This document shows positions 32,520 through 41,300 of a stretch of DNA of 54,046 nt, one piece after another. The stretch is from Peptococcaceae bacterium (lineage in GTDB: Bacteria > Bacillota > Desulfitobacteriia > Desulfitobacteriales > Syntrophobotulaceae), in the NCBI GenBank assembly GCA_012839895.1, contig DUML01000058.1, forward strand, positions 1 through 54,046, in the 5' to 3' direction. Position 1 is the stretch's first letter. Each line of letters opens with the position of its first letter. The notes beneath the pieces were generated by a model. It did not search any database. It saw only the letters and a list, made by a program, of their open reading frames with translations, and was not told the DNA's origin. The position numbers were made by a program, and so were the translations under genes.

Positions 32520-32675
32520 TTGAGCAAAAAAAATATAGCAGTAAAAGCTACTGCTTACGAAGTATATATTAATTTATGGAAGAGATTTCTCCCTAAAAAT
32601 ATTGAAAAGGGGGAGGAAGCAGCAGAGGTTTTCCCACTGCTCCCAGAGGAGGATACCCCAATGGATGAGTTATAA
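32520..32675 (+). CDS. Doubtful small ORF
   Basis: A 51-codon frame with a TTG start encodes a protein with a basic first half (YINLWKRFLPKNIEKG) and an acidic end (LLPEEDTPMDEL). It lies upstream of a good plus-strand terminator at 32780, which needs a transcript to end, but its ribosome binding site is poor. No family was recognised. Confidence 0.25.
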   Translation: MSKKNIAVKATAYEVYINLWKRFLPKNIEKGEEAAEVFPLLPEEDTPMDEL

Positions 32676-32779
32676 GCCTGTTAAAATAAAAGCAACTACT
32701 TACGATATGTTGATAATGCTTTTATAATTTTTTGGTTTTTTTATTATGCTACTATTTGGCTTGCAAAGAAATCGGTAAG

Positions 32780-32806
32780 AACCCTGATGGCCCTCAGGGT
32801 TTTTCC
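32780..32806 (+). terminator. Plus-strand intrinsic terminator
   Basis: AACCCTGA (32780-32787) pairs exactly with TCAGGGTT (32794-32801), followed by TTTCCC. It suggests a plus-strand transcript from 32.4-32.7 kb. Confidence 0.7.
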
Positions 32807-32852
32807 CTTGAGTAAGGAAAACATATCTTTGTTAACTTTAGAGCATTAAATA

Positions 32853-32878
32853 GAAAAACCGGCTAATTTAGCCGGTTT
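32853..32878 (-). terminator. Terminator of the DUF896/His-tail gene
   Basis: AAACCGGC (32856-32863) pairs exactly with GCCGGTTT (32871-32878). On the minus strand the stem is followed by a T-rich run. Confidence 0.7.
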
Positions 32879-32913
32879 CGGCTAATTTTACCGGTGAAAT
32901 TCCTGAAAATATT

Positions 32914-32933
32914 AATAGGGGAATTCCCCTATT
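32914..32933. repeat. 20-bp perfect palindrome
   Basis: AATAGGGGAATTCCCCTATT is its own reverse complement, and a third arm, GGGAATACCCCTATT, follows at 32938-32952. It lies between the DUF896 stop and its terminator; a transcript would form alternative stems. Confidence 0.8.
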
Positions 32934-33001
32934 TTATGGGAATACCCCTATTGTTTAAGTAAATAAATTTCTTAAATTTCACCCAATGACTTTTAAGAAA
33001 C

Positions 33002-33259
33002 TTAGCAATTATCATCATGATGGTGACCGCCACAGTCACACTTATGATGAGAATGGCCACAACTACAACCATGGTGATGGTCATGATGATGATCGGAAAA
33101 TCTTATTGCTTCTAATTGTTGTCTAAAGTTTTGTCTGAATATGGCTAGATATTCCTGGCGGAGCTTATGCTGTTCCGCCGCTTCTTCCGGGGTTAACCCT
33201 TCTGAGCGGGATTTTCTGGCCAATTCATTAATTCGGGCAATCCTTTGTTGGTGATCCAC
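33002..33259 (-). CDS. DUF896-family protein with a His/Cys-rich tail
   Basis: An 85-residue protein. Residues 1-55 are a clear DUF896 (YnzC/UPF0291) domain: RIARINELARKSRSEGLTPE and AEQHKLRQEYLAIFRQNFRQ, a two-helix bundle of unknown function. The last 30 residues are unlike the family: HHHDHHHGCSCGHSHHKCDC and then GGHHHDDNC, with about 11 His and 5 Cys, which should bind metals such as Ni, Zn or Co. The tail is in frame and the sequence is intact. The ATG is preceded by AGGAGGCC. Monocistronic. Confidence 0.87.
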   Translation of the reverse strand: MDHQQRIARINELARKSRSEGLTPEEAAEQHKLRQEYLAIFRQNFRQQLEAIRFSDHHHDHHHGCSCGHSHHKCDCGGHHHDDNC

Positions 33260-33371
33260 ATCCAGGCCTCCTAATTCAATTTATTACTCCAATTTACGGG
33301 CAGCATCTATTTAGGAAAGCATAATTTCAACCTAATTGTAACCGCTTCTAACCAGAAGCACAGGAAAGACC

Positions 33372-34016
33372 TCAAGACTGAAGGGTAAGCACCCGGAAAG
33401 ACTCCTGAATAAGTTTTATCTCCCGGATCAGTTTTTCTTTCTCACTGCCTTCGCCGTGATAGCCGGTTATTATGGCATAACGAACTTCGTCAATATCGAG
33501 CAGCATACTAATAATAGGACTATCGTAGGTATAGGATACCCTTAGAGCTTGGTGGCCGTCAATAACTAATTCTTCCTCAACTTTACTTTTATTCTCTAAA
33601 TCATTATCCAGGTAATAATCCTGGATAACTTTTTCAAAGGATTTGCCCTCTTTGGCAACAATAGATACCGCTACCTTAGCCGAATTCGGATCCTGCCCGC
33701 CATGAGGCCCCAGGTTGGCATCGGGATCAGCCTTGTAAAAAGCTAAAATCTCATATCCTAAGCGCTGGCCACCCCCCTCCAAGGCCCAGTCTTCCGGATA
33801 TTTAATGGTGTAAACACCGGGCTCGGTATATTCCTTAAAATTGGAATAATCCACCTGGCCGGTTTCGTCCGGTGCCTGTTCATCCACAGGCTTTGCTGGA
33901 TCAGCCGAAGGTTCAGCTTGGGGAGCTGTCCTGGGTGCACAGCCTGTAAACATTAACATGAAAGCTAACAATAGGATGAGTACAGTTAAAGGCAAAATCT
34001 TCTTTTTACTAAACAC
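33372..34016 (-). CDS. Lipoprotein with a PsbP-like domain, unknown
   Basis: A 214-residue lipoprotein. The signal sequence ends in MFTGCAP, giving a lipobox Cys near residue 26. A Pro/Asp/Glu-rich linker follows to about residue 58, then a domain beginning YTIKYPEDWAL, an opening typical of PsbP/DUF1795-like folds in surface lipoproteins. No catalytic motif is visible. An SD-like GGAAGGG precedes the ATG at a workable distance. It lies downstream of another lipoprotein gene but with 405 bp and a terminator between, so it has its own promoter. Confidence 0.75.
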   Translation of the reverse strand: MFSKKKILPLTVLILLLAFMLMFTGCAPRTAPQAEPSADPAKPVDEQAPDETGQVDYSNFKEYTEPGVYTIKYPEDWALEGGGQRLGYEILAFYKADPDANLGPHGGQDPNSAKVAVSIVAKEGKSFEKVIQDYYLDNDLENKSKVEEELVIDGHQALRVSYTYDSPIISMLLDIDEVRYAIITGYHGEGSEKEKLIREIKLIQESFRVLTLQS

Positions 34017-34421
34017 TTTTAATACCCTTCCTTCTTTCTTTTATTTTTTATTTCTTATATTTTCACTTTTACCCTTTCTGTGCTTTACCTTTATTTTACA
34101 TGTACTTTGCCATTTCTTAACTTTTATTTCTTCTTAACTATCATTCTTCAGAAAGTAAGACCTTTGCCATTGATTCAAATTAGATTTTTCTTCATAGATT
34201 ACGAACTCTCATTTGGAAATATTTACTATAAATTATTATATCACGAAACTTGACCTTGCCATATTAGTTTTTACAGATTTTAATTCTATTGCACAAAAAT
34301 GATGCCACCCAATAGTTTTAAAAACCCAGGGTGGCAAGTATCACTTAATCACATATCACTTGATAATTAATGATGTATTTACCGAAAATAGGCAAGTTTT
34401 TTTGCTTAAGCGCGGCATTTA
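34017..34421. other. Gene-free AT-rich spacer between two lipoprotein genes
   Basis: The first half is very pyrimidine-rich on the plus strand (purine-rich on the coding strand upstream of the 33372 gene). The second half holds the terminator of the 34422 gene. No ORF or further structure was seen. Confidence 0.6.
34303..34336 (-). terminator. Terminator of the lipoprotein gene at 34422
   Basis: TGCCACCC (34303-34310) pairs exactly with GGGTGGCA (34329-34336); on the minus strand TCATTTTTG follows. Further pairing of AAAA/TTTT is possible in the loop. Confidence 0.75.
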
Positions 34422-35132
34422 TTACGGCATCTCTTCTAGGGTAAAATCTGCAGGTATTGTGAAAATATCCGAAGGATAGTCCGCCTTCATTTCTAAAATC
34501 TCCATTGTTTGGGATATTCCTTCTTCAATGACTTCCATGCCAACTAATTTATTACCGTCAAAATAAAATTTTAGTGTTCCGGTGTCGGTAGTGTATTCTT
34601 CATACAAAAGATTCTTGCCAAGAAATTCACCGTGCCCGGCCCCTTTGTAGGTAAGCCCATCTGTCTCTATTTCTGCTTCATCCATGTCTTCCCTCGTGCC
34701 GGAGCCCATGACCAAGACTGATTTTGACTCATAGTCAATTAGATAAGTCTTATCATCTTTAAAAATCATATGGCTTTTTCCCCCGTCTATGGAACTAATG
34801 ATAGCGCTATCGTCTCCGTCAACCGCTGCCTCTATTACAGCCGTTGCTTTTTGCCCTTCGACATCAACAGTGACGCGATACTTCATATAATACTTGCCGC
34901 TTTGCATCATATCGGTATAGACTTTGGAAAGGCGCTTCCCTAACTCATCACCTTCGCCTGCAGGCTCTCCGGTCGGTTCTTTCTCCGGGCTATCGCCGGG
35001 ATTCTCAGCGGCCGGCTCAGATTGGGCCGGAGCAGAAGGAGTATCGGCTGGTTTGCCGCCACCACACCCGCTAAGGGAGATAAAAACTAAAAAGATTAAA
35101 GAGATAAACAATACAAGCTTTTTATTTTTCAC
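34422..35132 (-). CDS. Lipoprotein of unknown function, LolA/LppX-like fold possible
   Basis: A 236-residue lipoprotein: signal sequence to ISLSGCGGG (lipobox Cys near residue 23), a low-complexity linker of Pro, Ala, Glu and Gly (about residues 27-65), then a beta-rich domain with YYMKYRVTVDVEGQKATAVI near its start and a final IPADFTLEEMP. The layout recalls LolA/LppX-like carriers and similar clostridial lipoproteins, but no motif proves it. The start follows AGGAGGAC on the coding strand. It ends at the hairpin 34303-34336. Confidence 0.7.
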   Translation of the reverse strand: MKNKKLVLFISLIFLVFISLSGCGGGKPADTPSAPAQSEPAAENPGDSPEKEPTGEPAGEGDELGKRLSKVYTDMMQSGKYYMKYRVTVDVEGQKATAVIEAAVDGDDSAIISSIDGGKSHMIFKDDKTYLIDYESKSVLVMGSGTREDMDEAEIETDGLTYKGAGHGEFLGKNLLYEEYTTDTGTLKFYFDGNKLVGMEVIEEGISQTMEILEMKADYPSDIFTIPADFTLEEMP

Positions 35133-35325
35133 TTTACTGTCCTCCTAAAAAATTCTCCTAAAGATTTTAATAATTATTAAATTTATTGCCGCTAAAAAAG
35201 CCCTTCCCCCTTCCCGGTTATCTACATTTACCATTTTGACAAAGCACCTACAATTATGTTTATTGGAACAGACTAACTTTTATTACAGAGCCTGCTAACG
35301 TTAATATCTCATATCACATTTCATA

Positions 35326-35363
35326 TACTTGCCATATTCAGTTTTAAAACTACACCCTCAATC
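35326..35363. repeat. 38-bp direct repeat, copy 1 (3' flank of the giant gene)
   Basis: TACTTGCCATATTCAGTTTT followed by AAAACTACACCCTCAATC. It matches 43472-43509 at 36 of 38 positions and overlaps the left arm of the giant gene's terminator. Confidence 0.92.
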
Positions 35364-35383
35364 TTTTTTGATTGAAGGTGTAG
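35350..35383 (-). terminator. Terminator of the giant surface-protein gene
   Basis: CTACACCCTCAATC (35350-35363) pairs with GATTGAAGGTGTAG (35370-35383) with one mismatch across a T6 loop. On the minus strand TTTTAAAA follows. Confidence 0.8.
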
Positions 35384-35395
35384 TAAAGCTTATCT

Positions 35396-38300
35396 CTATC
35401 TAGTTTTACTGTTGATTTCTGTCAGCACTTGCTCCGTGATTACCGCCCGCCCCCCAAAAACATATAGTTTTTCCGGGTTTAACTCTTGAAGGTAAGCCTT
35501 GATTTCCGGGCTGACTTTTTCTTTGCCAGCCAAAAGTACCGGCATCTTCAGCTTGGCAGCTAAAGCACCTCCCGCCAAAGCGTCCGGGTAATTATCCCCG
35601 GTAGCTAGGCCAGCATATAGGTAGGCCGCGCTGTCGCCGGCACTGCCGCCTGCAGCGGAGTAAGACGCAAAGTGCTTGGCGATTTCCAGCCCCGTAAGAT
35701 AACGGTCAGCTCCGCTTAGGCGTGTGACATTGAGCTTCATTTCATTCCTGAGAATATTTTCAACATGGGCTGTAATTACGCTACTGCCGCCGACTAAAAT
35801 TACATTTTGCACTTGCCATTGTTTTAAAGCCTGTTCGGTAGAAGCGCTTAACTCTTCTTTCGCTGTAAAAAGGATAGGTAAACCGTATTGTCCGGAAAAG
35901 GGGCCAATGCTTAAGGCATCCGGATAATCGGAGCCTGTAGTGACAATCACTGTATCAAATACTGAAACGTTGGAGCCTGCTGCAGTTGTCTCGCTTGTTT
36001 TGTTCTGCCCGATTGTGGCAACCTGTTCCCCGATTTGAACCGCCGTTTCATACCGATTGCTGCCGGCCAGGCGGATTACTGTATACTCCTCGGCCAGAGT
36101 TTTTTCCACTTGCGGGGATATGACATCGGGCCCACCCAGCAGATAAACGGTTTGGGCTTTAAGGCGTTTGATCTCCGCCAGCGTCTCACTGCTTACAGCT
36201 TCTTTGGCTGTCAGTAAGACCGGTGCGGATTTCACAGCGGCCAAAACGGTTCCGGCCAAAGCGTCAGGATAGTTTTCACCGCTGGCCAGGATCACATAGT
36301 CCGAAGTCTGCCAGCCCTGAGCGCTGATGGCAACAGCCGTGGCGTAACGGTTCGCTCCGGCCAGGCGGTGGGTGGGAATCCCCTTCTCGCCCATGATATA
36401 AAACTCACAAAGATGGGCGGTGCTGATGCTTAAGGTATACTTTTCCCAGTCAAAGACAGGGGTGTACTCGGTGATGCTGCCGTCTTCCGCCCGTTTAAAC
36501 ACAACCAGGGTACTGGGGTCAATTCCGGCCAGTTCTTCCGGGGTCAATTGGAAGGTCAGGGTGATATCCCCATTGAAACGGGTAATCGTCTCGGCGCGGC
36601 CGTCAGTGTTTTGCCGGGTCATGGTAATCTTAAAGGCTTTCATGATTCCCCGCTTGCCCGGATACCGGACAAAGAAGCTGTTTAAGCTATTTTGGTCGGT
36701 GATAACCGCGGTTTGAATCTCGATCCGCTCACCGTCTGCAGCAAGACTGGGCAAATCCTGCGGATCAATGACAATTTGCAGGCCATCAAAACGAAGGTTG
36801 AAAGGCTGCTTGCTGTTTAAGCTGTCCCTTAACTGCTGGGCCGTGATTACCGTGCTGCCCGATGTCGGTGTCGCGTTGCCACCGCTTCCGCCGCCACCGC
36901 TTGGAGGTGCGGCCTCCGTAACTTTGACTTGAATCATCTGCCGGATATTTTTGTCTACGGTTTTAGCCGTAATGACGGCAATTCCTTTGGATATGGCCCG
37001 GATCCTACCGTTTGCGTCCACGGAAGCGACTGCCGGATTGTCGGAATGATAGATCATTCTTTTATCGGCGGCATCGGCAGGTGAAATAACGGGATTTAGG
37101 TCATAGCTGCCTCCCTGAGGAAGATTCAGCTTTGTCAAGGCCAAGCCGTCGCTTCCCAGGATAACCATGTTTGAAACCCTCACCGGGCTGGGAGGATAAG
37201 CCACCGTGACGGTAAAGGCAGCTGTCTTCGTCGGGTCGTCGACCGACTTTGCGGTGATTTGCGCCGTTCCCTCAGCCAAAGATGTTGCCTTGCCGTCGGG
37301 CGTTATTCTGACAACATTTGGATTGGAAGAGACAAATAGCGCTCTGGTGTCCAACAGGTTTTCTTCACCGGGATTAAGGGTTGTGAAAGTCAAGGCATTG
37401 GCCAAATCCTGGGTGATGTCTTGGCCGGGTTCCACGGTGATATCCGCAGCGGAAATACCGGCGATTAAAGCTTTGGCAGCAGGAACGGTCCCGGTCTCCA
37501 CATAATCGGCCGTCAGGGAGAAGCCGGCATAATCGACTACAGCCCTGTTAACGGTAAGGGTATAGGACGCACCTACCGTAAGCGGCACAGACGGTGTAAA
37601 TCTGGCGACTTTGGTTAGAAGCAAACCACTTTTACCCGAACCGTCCACCCCGGTTTGTGCTCCCTCGGGATAACTTACAGTTCCTGTAACCGGGTTTCCG
37701 TCGGCATCCATTAGCTGGTTTCCGTCAGCATCTGTCAGACGGAAAGCGGAAGTCGCTTCCAGGCTGCGGGTATCCATGTATTTGGTGAAGTAAACATCTA
37801 CATAGCGTCCGCCATTACCCCAGATTACCTTGTCGACTGCCGGTTTGGCCAGGTTCACCATGGGAATATTGACATCAAAATGCGGTGGCGGTACCGGCAG
37901 AGCGTCGCTGTAGGCTGTCAGGTAGCCGTCTTTTACAAACTGCACCATCCACCAGCCTTCCGGCACATCCCAGGCATACCTGCCGTCAGGACCCGTTGTC
38001 TGAGGGTTTTCCTGCAGGTACCACTCAGCATCCCAGAACTGCCATTCCGTGCTGGCTTTAGCTTCCTCGGGAGTATTCGCTTTTTCCTTGGGCAGGAACA
38101 AGGCCGTAGCCGTGACGCCGCTGATCCGGTTGTCTTCTACCGCTTCATAGACAAAGCCGCTGGGGTCCATAACATAGTGCGGTTTGATTTTCAGTATGCG
38201 CGGTATGCTGTAGAGGCCGGTCTCCGGATCATACACCGGCCAGCTGCTTTGATCGACTCTGTCGTACCAATTCTGGCCCCCCGGTAAGTTGTGCAATTCT

Positions 38301-41300
38301 GTCATCAGCATGTTGTAATCGCTTTCAAACTCATTGTCAAACATATCTCCCAGAAGCTTGTCGGAGATAAGGCCGGCGATCCCGCAAACAACCTGTCCCG
38401 CCAGGGGTACCAGGTTTGTGGCGGTGCCTACGCCATCCTGGACAAAGCCCAGGGTTTTGTCCATCAGAATTTCCTTGCCCATTCTAGAGATGCGGTTGTC
38501 GTAATATTCCTGCAAATGCGGTTCCAGGTTGGGACGAATATTTTCATAATCATTCAGCAGTTGAGCCATTTTGGCAGATTTGGACAAATCGCCGAATGCA
38601 TCGGTCAGGTCGTCTATATCGCTTGCCACCTCGATGGTGTTTTTGACAAATCCAAGCGCGCCGGCAGCCGCAACAGCCATGGTCCGCATTCCGTTCTGCT
38701 TACCGGCAGCCACAAAATCCTGTTGCGGGAAAAGCCCTCTGTCCAGATAGCCTGTAATCACGTATTTGCCGTTCACGAGCTCAGCGGAGAAATCATAGCC
38801 GTACATCCCGTTCCCCAAGTGGATGCGGTTTTGGGCATTGGCCGGGTCGAAGGGCACCGTTTCCGCTTTCATGCTGACCGTGCCATAACCCTCCTTATCA
38901 CCGTCCCGTACAGATATTTTAACTTCAGGGAGAAGAAACTCGCTGAGATAGCCGTCCGAACCAAAGGCATAGCGGATATCGTCCTTGGCATTTTCACCGC
39001 CTGTAAACTCGACGTCCGCCTTCTGCAGATAGTCCGGGGCTCTACCGAAATCATGCCTTAAGATCTCCTCAGGCTGCGTGGTTTCCTCGTCATATTCCAC
39101 CGTAATCAGGGGTTCCGTATAGGGGACGTGCGCCTGGAATGCGCCGTTTTCAAAGATGGCATCCCTTCCTGCTATCCTGACGTTATTGACCTTATCATTG
39201 TCTTCAAAGCTGATGCGTACCAAGGAATCTGCTATGACAGTGATTACGAACGGAAACTCGATAAAATTATGCTGCGGCTTGATATTTACACTCATCCAAC
39301 CCTGGCTCATCACCAAGTCCGCAATTTTCGTGCCTTTACTGCCAACCAGCACTACAGCCTCGGCAGTGTACGGCAAACCGTCAACCATGCTTATCGCCGT
39401 CAGCCGGTGATAAATCGGTGTTCCCCTGTCCGGCAAGACTACGTTCATAGTCCAGACACCGGAGGGCGCAGACTGGGTTTCCCCTATTTTCAGATTACCG
39501 TCGTAAAGCTCCACTGTTTGATTGGCGGGTGCCAGGCCGCTCAGAGTGACAGGAGCGGATTTATCAGCCTCTCTGATCATCGGCGGGGCGTTAAGGGTGA
39601 TGAATCGGCAAGGGATTTCGACAAAGCCGATATTCTCAGAAACCGGATTTCCCCCAACAGTAAAATGCAACTCGGCGCTGGCACTGGTACTGTTAAATTC
39701 AACCTTCGAATCGAGCCGGACCTGATAGGTCAAGACCCCTGCCGCCCCTTGGATGCTGTCCTTTAAATCTACTGTTATTATGTTTCCATTAATTGTCGGC
39801 TGCACCGAACCCGCATTGCCCCTTGTGCTCCGGTGAAAGACTGAGCCGTCCACCAGTTTGGCATCGCGCGGGATATAAGCCACCAGGTCCAATTTGTCCC
39901 CGTCAATGGTTTTCAGGTTATCATAATCATAACCAACCCGCAAAGTAACCACCGAGCCCGGGATAGCCGCCTGCTGACTGCAGGTAACACTGCTACCCGC
40001 GTTCCGTTTGAAATATGGGTCTAATTCCGGATAGCGGAGCCGGATCGTGCCGAGATCGTAATCTTCGCCATCCAAGACCTCAAAATATTCGGTAACATAG
40101 CAATCCGGGTAATTTTTCCAGTCCTCAAGATAACTTGATATTATTGTCCTTTGCCAGGAAAATGCCGCACTGTAGCGTCCGGGCGGTACCGAATAAGATA
40201 TTCCCGGAGCTGTTGTTATGTGCCACCAGAGCAGTCTTCCATTTTCATCGAATAGAAACATATATCTGGCTTGGCCGAGCCTTGAACTGCCGTCCAAATC
40301 AGCAAACCGGACGTTTATCTTGGGTTGTTCAGCTAATTGTGTTAAGACAACGTTTACTTCGGCATAGTTATTCTCATCCAGCTTGACTATTTTCGTAGCC
40401 TGCCCGAAACCAAATTCTTGGCCGTCAACGTTAATCTCGATCTCATCGCCCGGTACCCCTTCTATTGTACAATTGCAGTCTGATATTGAGCCCTTTTTAT
40501 TATTACTCAGATTTTTTGCAGAAATATCAAAAATTGATACGATTCGCCAATTCAGGCCTAACTGGACCGTGTTGCCGTGAATATCCTTTGTTTCCACATT
40601 TATTTTGACTCTGGCGTTTAAAGGAAGTTGCACGTTAACAGTATTGACGACTCCTTCTTCTAGAGCCAGCGGTTTTTCAATTCTATCGAAGCATTTTATA
40701 AATAATACTTTATCGGCATTTTTGGGAACTTCCAGGGTATAGTATCCGTTTTCGTCCGTTGACGTGGTTATGGATATGTCTGTTCCGTCTGCCGCAGTTA
40801 GCGGCACCTGAACAGTAACCTGCTCGATGGGCGTGCCACTGGACCCCGTTACTGTACCTTCAAGGGTTACGGCCGGGACTTTTTTCAGGCGGATTACGAT
40901 GATGTTCTCACCTACGGTCAGAGAATTGGCAGCTACTACTTCGGTCTTACTCTCGTACAGAGTGTGAGTGGCAATTAGTTCCAGCCCTTGGTCTCTCCTC
41001 AGGTTTTGGGCGAAGTAGGCGCCGGACGTGGCGGCATAGCCGTCGTTGTCGGTCAGAGCGGACAGATTGTAATCCCGCGTACCGTTAAGATAAATAAGCA
41101 GAGGGCTTCTAACCAGGGCCTTTTCTATAGGTTCTCCGGTTTCGTCATCCACGACCCTTACCTTAAGATGGGAGAAGGTGTCAATGGTGTATTGATACAC
41201 GCTCTCCAGCCCGTCATTAACGGCAACGGTTCCCGGATCTTCATAAATCAGGTATTCCTTGTAATGTTTAAGTTCATAAGATGCCGCTTGGAAATTATCG

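Larger units (their letters stand above)
32352..33001. other. Regulatory region between the chemoreceptor and the DUF896 gene
   Basis: This 650-bp stretch holds one doubtful 51-codon ORF (32520-32675), a plus-strand terminator (32780-32806), a minus-strand terminator (32853-32878) and a perfect palindrome (32914-32933). Two similar segments, AAAAGCTACTGCTTACGAAG near 32542 and AAAAGCAACTACTTACGATA near 32685, form a degenerate direct repeat. Confidence 0.5.
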
